This document shows positions 35,470 to 46,008 of a stretch of 64,000 bases of DNA, piece after piece (within the stretch, counting starts at the first letter, position 1; each line of letters begins with the position of its first letter). The stretch is from Hymenobacter sp. BRD128 (lineage in GTDB: Bacteria; Bacteroidota; Bacteroidia; Cytophagales; Hymenobacteraceae). Below the pieces are notes generated by a model, which searched no databases, had not been told where the DNA came from, and saw only the letters and a program-made list of their open reading frames with translations. The position numbers were made by a program, and so were the translations under genes. The stretch spans positions 2,852,001-2,916,000 of the forward strand of contig NZ_CP053908.1 of the NCBI RefSeq assembly GCF_013256625.1, read 5' to 3'.

Positions 35470-36372
35470 ATGAGTACTCACTACAACGCGGCTACTCAGC
35501 TGGCCGGGCTCTTGCGACATTTTCTGAGCTGGCCAGCGCTGCTACCCCTCAAGCAGCTGGTTCGAAGCGGGCAAACACTGCTCAATTATGCTGATTTTCA
35601 GCGGATAAAGCAGCTATCAACTTCCCTGCCGCTGGCTACCTTGCTGGAGCGCCAGCCGCGCTTTCGCTACAAATACCTTTCTGGCTACCTAGCAGCCAGC
35701 TTTTCGCGGCCCAAACGCCTGGCTGCGCTTCTGTATCACTACGATTTTCTGACGGCAACCGCAGGTGTCGCCTTTTTCGAGCAAGTGGCCCGGAAACTAC
35801 TTATCTGGCAGGAGCAGCACGGGGCCGGGCACTTTGCCATCCACTTAGCTTACCCGGCGGTCGTGGGCTTTGAGGGCGAGCTTTCGCTCTATTTCTCGGT
35901 CAATGGCATTCTGCTTCAGGTAGTATCGTTCGTGATTGTGCCGGGCCAGTTGGTGGGCGCGCCGGGTAAGCCCGCCCTGCTGCTGAGCCAAGTGCAGGGC
36001 GCGCATCAGCCCGCGCTTCATAAGCACGCTACCAAGACGCTGCTCGACATCACGCCGGCTGCCCTGCTGATGCACGCTGCCTACGGGCTGGCCCAGGCCC
36101 TGCGCATCGACCACGCAGCCGGGGTAAGCACCGAGGAGCAGCTCAGCTACGGTAGCGGTAGCGGCTTCAACTACAACACTTTCTGGGAGCAATTTGGCGG
36201 CGAGCGCACGACCGGTGGCTTTTTCAGGCTAGCCATTCCGGCCCCCGAAAAACCGCTGGAGTGCATAAAGTCGGCCCACCGGGTACGCACGCTGCGCAAG
36301 CGCCGCTACAAGCACGCCCTGCGTCAGGCAGTGGAGCAGCAGTGCCGGGCCGTATTCAGGCTACGCGATTAA
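35470..36372 (+). CDS. DUF535 (VirK/YbjX-like) protein
   Basis: A 300-residue protein. Recognisable DUF535 features: LLYHYDFL, YPAVVGFEGELSLYFSVNG, LLLSQVQGAHQP, KHATKTLLDITPAALLMHAAYGLAQALRI split by a helix break, and FNYNTFWEQFGGERTTGGFF with conserved Trp/Phe. VirK/YbjX proteins are linked in enterobacteria to virulence and envelope-stress traits; the biochemical role is unknown. No signal peptide. It stands alone, 222 nt before the histidine kinase. Confidence 0.8.
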   Translation: MSTHYNAATQLAGLLRHFLSWPALLPLKQLVRSGQTLLNYADFQRIKQLSTSLPLATLLERQPRFRYKYLSGYLAASFSRPKRLAALLYHYDFLTATAGVAFFEQVARKLLIWQEQHGAGHFAIHLAYPAVVGFEGELSLYFSVNGILLQVVSFVIVPGQLVGAPGKPALLLSQVQGAHQPALHKHATKTLLDITPAALLMHAAYGLAQALRIDHAAGVSTEEQLSYGSGSGFNYNTFWEQFGGERTTGGFFRLAIPAPEKPLECIKSAHRVRTLRKRRYKHALRQAVEQQCRAVFRLRD

Positions 36373-36594
36373 TCGTTGACAGTGTTAGCCAGAGTTAAGG
36401 AATTGCCCCGGCTACCAGTGAAGAATAACCAGATTTTTCTGGACGTTACTAGCTTCATCGGGTTGCGGCGGCCCGCGCCGGTCGTAACTTGCCCGTAGCT
36501 GCCATCTGCCCGGCAGGCTTCAACTTGCTTGGCAGCAGCCCATTACCACTGCTGACCCTGGCGGCCTGGGCGGGCTGCCAGGCTACCTACCCGT

Positions 36595-38598
<2,004 letters not shown>

Positions 38599-39141
38599 AT
38601 GGCGCAGCACCGTCGAAAAGCAGCATTTCACAGATAAATTCTATTTTACTAAAACATTACGCTACGCTGCTGAGCGACAAAACATAGCACTTAAATAACA
38701 TTGTTTTGTACAAATTCAGCCTCCCGAATAAGCTCTGCCGATAAAAATATTTAGGCCGATGTTGCATTGACAAGTAAGTTTAGTTTGCGTATCTTCCGTT
38801 CGATAACTGCTATAAACTAACCTGTTGGCTTTGAACCGCCGGCTGCCCCGCTGAGGCAGCTGCTTGCCTACAAGCCTGGGCCCATTAGCAGCTTACGCTC
38901 TTCCCAAGCGGGCGCGCGCGCCGCTTTACTCCCACCCCCACTCGTACTGCGTCTTTTTGGACAGCCCCCTTTTTGGCGGCCTGGCTTGCTATTGTCCAAT
39001 TATTTGACTTGGGCAGCACGCCAGCTGGTCATATTGGTTCCGCTCGAGCTCGGTTCCCGGCGGTCGTTTTGTCAGGTAGTCGCCTCTTTATCCTTTCCCC
39101 CCGCTTGATTTCATGCTTAGCCTTCACCATGCGCCACTTCT
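38599..39141. other. 543-bp gap before the response regulator
   Basis: No convincing gene on either strand. The first 230 bases are AT-rich. A candidate promoter (TTG 38767-38769, 20 bases, TATCTTCC 38790-38797) would give a leader of about 340 nt before the ATG at 39142. The leader is GC-rich from 38830 on and holds short hairpin-forming stretches (GCCGGCTGCCCC..., GGGCGCGCGCGCC). A regulatory RNA or leader is possible, but no known riboswitch was recognised. Confidence 0.4.
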
Positions 39142-39528
39142 ATGTACAATCTCAAGAAAACCCTGCTCATCATTGATGACGAACCCGCTATTCGGCTCAT
39201 TTTAGAGCACTACTTTGCCAGTGAGTACGAGGTAGTGCTTACCTCTAATGGCCAGGAAGCAATGGACTGGCTGCGCCAGGGCAACTACGCCGATGCCATT
39301 GTGGCCGACTACGAGATGCCCGTGATGAATGGCCTCGCCTTCATCCGGGCGCTGCGGGCGCTGCCCACCAACGAGAGCGTGCCCCTGCTGATGCTATCGG
39401 GCACCGACGAGACCAGCAAGAAGATTGCCTGCCTCAAGGCTGGCGCCGACGATTACCTCGTCAAGCCCTTTAACCCCGAGGAGCTGGAAATCCGCATTCA
39501 GAAAGTACTGGGCCGGGTGAGCGTGTAG
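39142..39528 (+). CDS. CheY-like single-domain response regulator
   Basis: A 128-residue receiver domain only. Acidic pocket in LIIDDEPAIR, phospho-acceptor Asp56 in IVADYEMPVMNG, Thr/Ser switch in LLMLSGTDETS and Lys in DDYLVKPFNPEEL. No output domain, so it must work by protein contact. It lies between the hybrid kinase and the sugar transferase (55 nt before it), so it probably links sensing to polymer synthesis. Confidence 0.93.
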   Translation: MYNLKKTLLIIDDEPAIRLILEHYFASEYEVVLTSNGQEAMDWLRQGNYADAIVADYEMPVMNGLAFIRALRALPTNESVPLLMLSGTDETSKKIACLKAGADDYLVKPFNPEELEIRIQKVLGRVSV

Positions 39529-39583
39529 CTCATCGGTATACTTGCTGGCTAGCAGCCATTTACTCATCTCTACCTCACCTCTT

Positions 39584-40441
39584 ATGGAAGCAACTATAAA
39601 CAACCGCGCACTGCCGGGCCACTACCCCGCGCCCCTGTTACCCAAATGGGTCCTTCGCCAGCCGCGCCCGGCGGCGCCCGTGGCGGCCCCGCCCCGCGCC
39701 TTTGTGATGCCGCTGAGCAAGCGCCTGTTTGACCTTGTAGTTGCCGGGTTGGTGCTGCTAGCCCTGCTGCCGCTGCTGGCCGTGGTAGCGCTGCTCATTT
39801 GGCTGGAGTCGCCGGGGCCGGTGCTCTACTATTCGTACCGCGTGGGGACCAACTACCGCATTTTCAAGTTCTGGAAATTTCGGTCGATGCGGCCCAATGC
39901 CGACCAACAGCTAGCGGCCATGAAAAGCCACAATCAGTACCAGGCTACAGTAGCCGAGCACTCGGCCCACGACTGTGCCTGCGGCGGCCAGTGCCAAGGC
40001 CAACTAATTGATAAGCAAGGAAATTTGGTATGTGAGCGCCGGCACCGGCAGGCCCGCCGGGCGAGCGAGGAGGCTACTTTTATCAAGATTGTGAATGACC
40101 CGCGGGTGACGCGGGTGGGCATCTTTTTGCGCAACACGAGCATCGACGAGCTGCCCCAGCTTTTCAACGTGCTGCGCGGCGACATGAGCCTGGTAGGCAA
40201 CCGCCCACTGCCGCTCTACGAAGCTGAGAAGCTGACCACCGACCAGTTTGCGGCTCGCTTTCTGGCGCCGGCCGGCATCACGGGCTTGTGGCAGGTGAGC
40301 AAGCGCGGCGGCAAGGGGCCGATGTCGGCCGACGAGCGCAAGGGCCTCGACGTGCAGTACGCCCGCAATTATTCGCTGCAAAGCGACCTGAAGATTTTGC
40401 TCAGGACCGTGCCGGCGCTCTTTCAGCAGGAGAATGTGTGA
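39584..40441 (+). CDS. Initiating sugar-phosphate transferase (WcaJ/WbaP-like)
   Basis: 285 residues from the ATG at 39584. A proline-rich N-terminus (10-40), one membrane helix ([27 protein letters not shown]) and the polyprenyl-phosphate sugar-transferase domain ([55 protein letters not shown]). It transfers the first sugar phosphate to undecaprenyl phosphate. A Cys-rich insert ([11 protein letters not shown]...VCERR, about 128-150) interrupts the domain. It ends in TGATG, coupling it to the TolC-like gene. Confidence 0.93.
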   Translation: MEATINNRALPGHYPAPLLPKWVLRQPRPAAPVAAPPRAFVMPLSKRLFDLVVAGLVLLALLPLLAVVALLIWLESPGPVLYYSYRVGTNYRIFKFWKFRSMRPNADQQLAAMKSHNQYQATVAEHSAHDCACGGQCQGQLIDKQGNLVCERRHRQARRASEEATFIKIVNDPRVTRVGIFLRNTSIDELPQLFNVLRGDMSLVGNRPLPLYEAEKLTTDQFAARFLAPAGITGLWQVSKRGGKGPMSADERKGLDVQYARNYSLQSDLKILLRTVPALFQQENV

Positions 40442-41241
40442 TGAAAACCTTTCTACTTGCGCTGGCCGCCTCGGGCGCGGCCCTGCCGGGTTGCGCCCAG
40501 GCCGCCTATAACGTGGCGGCGGCCCCCCTTACTACGCCGGCCCCGGCTAGCCGCCCGGCCGACGGCACTTTGCAGAGCTTCTTCGGCGCGCCCGAAGTGG
40601 TGCTGCCCAAGCTTTACGAGGCCGCTATTGCCCACTCGGGCGAGATAGCCCGGCTCGACGCCACGCGCGGCGTGGCCGAGGCCGACGTGAAGCTGGCCCG
40701 CAAGCGCCTGCTCAACATGCTGGCCCTCACCGGCAGCTACACCTACGGCACGCTGCCCTATTTTGCCACGGCCGAAACAACTGCCTCGCCGGTGTACCAG
40801 GCCAATCCCTTCAACCTGGGGGCGAGGGCCCAGTTTTCGACCGGCGTGGGCCTGGCGCTGCCCTTCGATATGCTGGCCACCCGGCGCACCACCATTGCGC
40901 GCCAGGAGTACGTGGTGAGCCAGGCCGTGGCCCAGCGCCAGACCCAGGAGGCAGCTATCCGGCAGGTAGTTATTGTGCAATACCAAGCGCTGGCGCTGGC
41001 CCGCGCCACCCAGCAAAACGCCCAGGAGGCGCTGCAATCGGCCAATGTGAGCAAGCAGATTGCCGACCATCGCTTCAAGCAGGGCGAAATTCAGGTCGAT
41101 GACCAGATGGTGGCCATGGACTTCTACAGCAAGGCCCAACTCGCCTACGAAGAGGCCCGCAACAAGTACCAGACTGCCCAGCTGCTGCTCGAAGACATCA
41201 TCGGCATGCCCATCACCGCCCTTTCAATCGCCGCCAAATGA
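40441..41241 (+). CDS. TolC-like outer-membrane protein, half length
   Basis: A 266-residue protein. Signal peptide ([21 protein letters not shown]; a Cys lies near its end). Then one alpha-barrel repeat: LYEAAIAHSGEIARLDATRGVAEADVK, LTGSYTYGTLPYFA with beta-rich loops, long helices (QRQTQEAAIRQVVIVQYQAL, QNAQEALQSANVSKQIADHR) and LLEDIIGMPI. TolC-family proteins have two such repeats in about 420 residues; this has one. In this operon it stands where Wza/OPX export proteins usually lie, so it may form the outer-membrane exit. Overlaps GumC by four bases. Confidence 0.75.
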   Translation: MKTFLLALAASGAALPGCAQAAYNVAAAPLTTPAPASRPADGTLQSFFGAPEVVLPKLYEAAIAHSGEIARLDATRGVAEADVKLARKRLLNMLALTGSYTYGTLPYFATAETTASPVYQANPFNLGARAQFSTGVGLALPFDMLATRRTTIARQEYVVSQAVAQRQTQEAAIRQVVIVQYQALALARATQQNAQEALQSANVSKQIADHRFKQGEIQVDDQMVAMDFYSKAQLAYEEARNKYQTAQLLLEDIIGMPITALSIAAK

Positions 41242-43475
41242 ACGCTCAAGAACTCGTGCGCCGGCTGCTGCGGCACTGGCCCCTGCTGCTACTCGTGCCG
41301 CTGACCACGGCCGCGTCGATTTTCTTCTTTTCCCGCTTTCAGGACAAGAAGTATGAGTCGGATACGGTGCTGTACACGGGCATCGCCTCGGGCTTCAAAA
41401 TCGAGGGCGGCAATAATGAGAGCGGCCAGGGCTGGCAGGCCACCGCCACGGCTTTCGACAACCTGCTCTCGCTCATCAATTCGCGCGATACCCGCGAGGA
41501 GGTGGCCCTGCGCCTGCTGGCCTGGCGCCTGCAAGAGGAAGCGGCCCGCCCGCCGGCGGCCCCGGCCGCGCCCACCGGCGGCGTGCTAAGCGTGGTGCAA
41601 ACCAAGCTAGCCGACAAGAAAAAAACGCCCTTTGACCTACTCATTACGCCTTCCCTCAAGGCCCAGCTCACCGGCGCCACTCTTGCTGCCACCACGCAAC
41701 GCGTGACGGCCGCCTACCAGGCCGGGCCGGCTAGCCCGGTGTATAAGCTGGTGAACTCGAAAGACCCGCTGTTTTCGGAAAATGCGCTGCTGACCATCAA
41801 CGCGGCGCGGGTGAAGGACAGCGACCTGCTGCGCATCGACTACGCGGCCAAAGACCCGCTGCTGTGCGAGAAAACGCTGGAAATTCTGACCCAGGTGTTT
41901 ATCCGCAAGCACAAGGAGTTGTTTACGGGCCAGAATGAGTCGGTTATCACCTACTTCACGCAATCGGTGCAGAAGGCTGCCGACCGCCTGCGCGAGGCCG
42001 AGCAGCGCCTGCTAGCCTTCCACGAGAAGCATAATATCGTGGACTACGACAAGCAGATTCTGTCCTCGACCGATGAGAAGCAGGCCGCGGCCGACAAATA
42101 CGCGCAGCTCGAAATGCAGTACGCCGGTGCCTCCTCGACCCTGAAATCGGTGGAAGGCAGCCTGAGCAAGCGCGGCGAGTCGAACCTGAAAAGCCAGGAA
42201 ATCATCCGGCTACGCAACCGGCTTTCGGAGCTGAATAACCAGACGTCGGAACTAGAAATAATGCAGCAGGCCCAGCCCAGCGCGGCCACCGCTGCCCGCC
42301 TGGCCAGCGTGAAGCAGGAAGCCGCCAAGCTGGATACCCAGCTTGGCGAAACGGTGAGCAGCTACTACAACGACGCCCACGCCAGCCACGGCGTGGCGGT
42401 GAAGGACTTGGTGAGCGACTATTCCAAGAACAACCTGCAGGTTGAAGACCTTAAAAGCCAGCTCGGCCTGATGCGCCGCCAGCGCGAGCTGGCCGCCGGC
42501 CAGTACAACCAGCTGGTGCCGCTGGGGGCCGAAATCCGTAAAATCCGCCGCGAGGTGGAGGTGGCCGAGAAGGAATACCTCTCGCAGATGGAAGGCCTGA
42601 AGCAGAGCAAGCTGTCGCAGCAAAACGGCATCATGGCCTCGCAGCTGCGCGTGGTCGACCCGCCCTATTTGCCCACGCAGGCCAGCGGCTCCAAGCTGCT
42701 GCTGCTGCTCATTGGCGGCTTTATGGGCGCGTTTTTGCTGACCGGGGCCGGCGTGGCCGCCACGGGCCTGCTCAATACTGCGCTGCAAAGCCCGGCCTAC
42801 GCGGCCAAGGTTACGTCCTTTCCGGTGGCGGGCGTGGTGCCCAAACTCACGGCGCCCGATGCCCTGCAGCTCGACCAGGCCAAGCGGGCCGAGGACCACC
42901 TGGCCCGGCAGCTGCTGCTCAAGTTTCAGCAGCCGCGCCGGGCGGGGCAGCCCTACACCATCGGGGTACTCAGCAGCCAGGGCGGCGAGGGTAAGTCGGC
43001 GGTGTGCGCCAGCCTGGCGGCTAGCCTGCGCGAGCTGAACATCAGCACGTTTAGTCTCTACCCCGACGACCATTCCTTTCAGATTATCCCCGCCGATGAC
43101 ACCTTGCTCTACTCGCCCCTGGCGGCGCTGGCGCCGGGCGTGTCGGTGGCCGACCTCACCGGCGACGGGCTAGCCCCCGAGTCGGTGGTCATCATCGAGT
43201 TTCCGGCGGTGCTCGAAACGGCCTACCCTGCCTCGCTGCTGCAAGACCTCGACCTGATACTGGTGGCCGTGCGCGCCGACCGCGCCTGGCAGCCCGCCGA
43301 CCGCACGGTGTTCAAGAATATTCAGTCGGTAACCAAGGCGCCCATCGAGCTGGTGCTCAACGGCGTGCTGCCCGAGTACGTGGCCGAGTTTATCGGTGCC
43401 CGCCTGCGGCCGGCTACCTCGCCCTACCGCCCGGCCCTACCGGCGCACCCGCAGCAGGCGCTGCTCAATTCGTAG
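41238..43475 (+). CDS. GumC/Wzc-like chain-length protein with degenerate BY-kinase domain
   Basis: A 745-residue inner-membrane protein. Wzz domain with first helix (residues 10-32), long periplasmic coiled coil (215-470), second helix near 485-510 (LLLLLIGGFMGAFLLTG), and a cytosolic P-loop domain. Walker A is present (SSQGGEGKSAVC, about 578-589). Expected Walker A' (DxDxR) reads SLYPDDHSF and the Walker B Asp is Glu in VVIIEFP. The C-terminus has no tyrosine cluster. It probably controls polymer length as a polymerase partner but is doubtful as an active tyrosine kinase. Confidence 0.9.
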   Translation: MNAQELVRRLLRHWPLLLLVPLTTAASIFFFSRFQDKKYESDTVLYTGIASGFKIEGGNNESGQGWQATATAFDNLLSLINSRDTREEVALRLLAWRLQEEAARPPAAPAAPTGGVLSVVQTKLADKKKTPFDLLITPSLKAQLTGATLAATTQRVTAAYQAGPASPVYKLVNSKDPLFSENALLTINAARVKDSDLLRIDYAAKDPLLCEKTLEILTQVFIRKHKELFTGQNESVITYFTQSVQKAADRLREAEQRLLAFHEKHNIVDYDKQILSSTDEKQAAADKYAQLEMQYAGASSTLKSVEGSLSKRGESNLKSQEIIRLRNRLSELNNQTSELEIMQQAQPSAATAARLASVKQEAAKLDTQLGETVSSYYNDAHASHGVAVKDLVSDYSKNNLQVEDLKSQLGLMRRQRELAAGQYNQLVPLGAEIRKIRREVEVAEKEYLSQMEGLKQSKLSQQNGIMASQLRVVDPPYLPTQASGSKLLLLLIGGFMGAFLLTGAGVAATGLLNTALQSPAYAAKVTSFPVAGVVPKLTAPDALQLDQAKRAEDHLARQLLLKFQQPRRAGQPYTIGVLSSQGGEGKSAVCASLAASLRELNISTFSLYPDDHSFQIIPADDTLLYSPLAALAPGVSVADLTGDGLAPESVVIIEFPAVLETAYPASLLQDLDLILVAVRADRAWQPADRTVFKNIQSVTKAPIELVLNGVLPEYVAEFIGARLRPATSPYRPALPAHPQQALLNS

Positions 43476-43502
43476 TCAAAAAACTCCTTCCCTGGTAGCC
43501 CC

Positions 43503-43630
43503 GATGGCGGGGGCTCTGCCCCGTGCCGAATATCGGCGGGCCTCTGGCCCGCACACGGAGGGCTACTTGTTCAACGACTGCCCGCCAGTGGCCGGCGAAT
43601 AGTAGACACGGGGCAGAGCCCCGCGCCATC
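43503..43630. repeat. Palindromic element between gumC-like and wzy-like genes
   Basis: 43503-43525 pairs with 43607-43630 with a single one-base gap (GATGGCG-GGGGCTCTGCCCCGTG type arms). The 81-nt centre is GC-rich and itself partly dyad-like. The longest of the palindromes here. Confidence 0.65.
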
Positions 43631-43665
43631 CAGGGCCATCTAGACTAGTCAACTAAATCTAACCC

Positions 43666-45105
43666 ATGCTCCCGCTCCCTGCTTTTCAAACCCGCACCAA
43701 CCTGCCGCTGCTCGGGGCCGGGCTGCTGCTGGCCGTGCTCGTGGGCTGGCTCACGGCTAGCCAGGGCATGCTGGTGCCGGGGCTGCTGCTAGCCCTGGCG
43801 GTCGGTGCGCCGCTGCTGATTGGCATTTTTCTAGAGCCGCGCCTGGGCATCATCGCCCTTATTTGCTACTGCTTTTTGCTGTTTTTCATCTCGCGCCTGG
43901 TGGGCGGCAGCCTCCCGTTTGGCATGGCCGTTGATGGGCTGCTGGTCATTACCTGGGTAGCGGTGGCTTTTCAATACGAGCGCTACGACTGGCGCTACGT
44001 GCAAAACGACCTGTGCCTGCTCAGCCTGGCCTGGTTCGGGGTCAACGTGCTCGAAATCGTGAACCCCGGCGCTAGCCTGCTGGGCTGGTACCAGGAGATG
44101 CGCAGCACCACTTTGTACTGGGTGCTGCTGGTGCCGCTGGCCTTGTTACTGTTTCATAAGCAGCGCGACCTCAACCTGTTTCTCATCCTCCTCATCGGCC
44201 TCTCGGTGCTGGGCACGCTCAATGGGCTGAAGCAGCTTTACATCGGCCCTTCGGCCGGCGAGCAGGCTTTTTTGCTCGAAAATGCCAAGACCCACCTGCT
44301 CTGGGGCAAGCTGCGGGTATTCTCGTTTTACAGCGACGCCGGCCAGTTTGGGGCCGCGCAGGCGCACATTGCACTGGTGGCCGGCATTCTGGCGCTCGGG
44401 CCGTTTCGGGCCTGGAAGCGGGTGCTGCTGGCGGCGGCGGCGGGCCTGCTCATCATCGGCATGTTTATTTCGGGCACGCGGGGGGCGCTGTTTGCCCTGA
44501 TGTCGGGCCTCGGAGTAGCGCTGCTCATCAGCAAGAATATCAAGGCCTTCGTGCTAGGGTCGCTGGTGGCGCTGGCGGGCTTCGGAGTGCTGAAGTACAC
44601 CAAAATCGGCGACAGCAACTACAACATCTACCGCATGCGCACGGCCCTCGACCCGGCCGACGCCTCTTTTAACGTGCGCCTTACCAACCAGCTGCGGCTG
44701 CGCGACTACCTCAGCAGCCGGCCCTTCGGCGGCGGCGTGGGCACCATCGGCAACGCGGGCATTCACTACAACCCCGGCAAGCTGCTCTCCACCATTCCGC
44801 CCGACAGCTACTGGGTGAAGGTGTGGGCCATGTACGGCGTGGTGGGCCTTACCATCTGGATGGGCCTGATGGCCTACCTCCTGGGCAAGAGCGGCGGCAT
44901 CGTGTGGCGCATCCGCGACCCGGCCCTTAAGACCAAGCTCATTGCCCTCACGGCCGGCTTTGCGGGCAGCTTTTTCAGCAGCTACGGCAACGAGGTCATC
45001 AATTTCATGCCCTCGGCCTTGGTGGTGTACCTCTCCTGGGTTTTCGTTTTTCTGGGCCCGCGCCTCGACACGCCGGCCCCCGAACCAACTACCGCACCGC
45101 TATGA
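43666..45105 (+). CDS. O-antigen polymerase/ligase-like membrane protein (Wzy type)
   Basis: A 479-residue protein with about eleven membrane helices and a large periplasmic loop (about residues 300-385: YNIYRMRTALDPADASFNVRLTNQLRLRDYLSSRPFGGG, given here in part). FISGTRGALFALMSG and the loop arginines fit the Wzy_C/O-antigen ligase family. It would join undecaprenyl-linked repeat units. It follows the chain-length protein and overlaps the next glycosyltransferase by four bases (ATGA). Polymerase is favoured over ligase because of the Wzx/Wzc context. Confidence 0.85.
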   Translation: MLPLPAFQTRTNLPLLGAGLLLAVLVGWLTASQGMLVPGLLLALAVGAPLLIGIFLEPRLGIIALICYCFLLFFISRLVGGSLPFGMAVDGLLVITWVAVAFQYERYDWRYVQNDLCLLSLAWFGVNVLEIVNPGASLLGWYQEMRSTTLYWVLLVPLALLLFHKQRDLNLFLILLIGLSVLGTLNGLKQLYIGPSAGEQAFLLENAKTHLLWGKLRVFSFYSDAGQFGAAQAHIALVAGILALGPFRAWKRVLLAAAAGLLIIGMFISGTRGALFALMSGLGVALLISKNIKAFVLGSLVALAGFGVLKYTKIGDSNYNIYRMRTALDPADASFNVRLTNQLRLRDYLSSRPFGGGVGTIGNAGIHYNPGKLLSTIPPDSYWVKVWAMYGVVGLTIWMGLMAYLLGKSGGIVWRIRDPALKTKLIALTAGFAGSFFSSYGNEVINFMPSALVVYLSWVFVFLGPRLDTPAPEPTTAPL

Positions 45106-45995
45106 ACTACCCACTGGTTTCCGTTATTTCCATCAACTACAACCAGGCGCGGGTAACCTGCGAGCTGGTGGCCTCGCTGCGGCGCGTCACCTACCCTAGC
45201 CTGGAAATTATTGTCGTTGATAACGCTTCACCCGCTGATAACCCGGACGTTATCAAGGAGCAGTTTCCGGAAGTTCAGCTTATCAAATCAACTGAAAACC
45301 TGGGCTTTGCGGGCGGCAATAACCTGGGCATCGCGCAGGCCAGGGGTGAATACCTGCTTTTCCTGAACAACGACACTGAGGTCGAGCCCGACTTTCTGGA
45401 GCCGCTCGTCGAGTTGTTCAAAACCAACCCTAGGGCCGGCATCGCCTCGCCCAAAATCAAGTATTTCGACGGCGAGCACCTCATTCAATACGCCGGCTCG
45501 CGCGGCATCAACCCCTGGACGGGCCGCAGCATCACCATCGGCCACCTCGAAGCCGACTACGGCCAGCACGATGCCTCCTACCCCACCGAGCTAGCCGATG
45601 GCGCCGCCATGCTGGTGCCCCGCCGCGTGCTCGAAGCCGTGGGGCCCATGCCCGAGCTGTATTTTCTTTATTACGAAGAGCTTGACTGGTGCGAGCGCAT
45701 CAAGAACGCGGGCTTTACCTGCCACTACGTGGCCGAGTCTACGGTGTACCACAAGGAGTCGGTGTCGGTGGGCAAAGGCTCCGTGCTGAAGACGTATTAC
45801 ATGAACCGCAACCGGCTGCTATTCATCCGGCGCAACAGCCGGGGCTGGGCCCGCCTCACCAGCACGCTCGTGTTTGTGGCCGCCGCCCTGCCCAAGCTGG
45901 CGCTGCGCTACGCTAGCCAGCGCGAGTGGCCGCACCTGCGCGCGCTAGGCCGCGGCCTGCGCTGGAATATGCAGCACGCCAGCGGCTTACAGTAA
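45102..45995 (+). CDS. Glycosyltransferase family 2 (rhamnosyltransferase-like)
   Basis: A 297-residue protein. GT-A fold: VISINYNQARVTCELVASL, VVDNASPADN, NLGFAGGNNLGIAQARGEYLLFLNNDTEVEP with the DxE/DxD metal site in NNDTEVE, and YFLYYEELDWCERIKNAGF with the acceptor-side ED/W motif. Family members add rhamnose and related deoxysugars to lipid-linked oligosaccharides. Cytosolic with a C-terminal basic, membrane-associating tail. Part of the repeat-unit assembly set. Confidence 0.92.
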   Translation: MNYPLVSVISINYNQARVTCELVASLRRVTYPSLEIIVVDNASPADNPDVIKEQFPEVQLIKSTENLGFAGGNNLGIAQARGEYLLFLNNDTEVEPDFLEPLVELFKTNPRAGIASPKIKYFDGEHLIQYAGSRGINPWTGRSITIGHLEADYGQHDASYPTELADGAAMLVPRRVLEAVGPMPELYFLYYEELDWCERIKNAGFTCHYVAESTVYHKESVSVGKGSVLKTYYMNRNRLLFIRRNSRGWARLTSTLVFVAAALPKLALRYASQREWPHLRALGRGLRWNMQHASGLQ

Positions 45996-46008
45996 TTTTT
46001 TTGATTTT

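Noticed and set aside
38973..39176. 67-residue frame in the leader before the response regulator
   Set aside because: No protein-like pattern, and it overlaps the response-regulator start in another frame.
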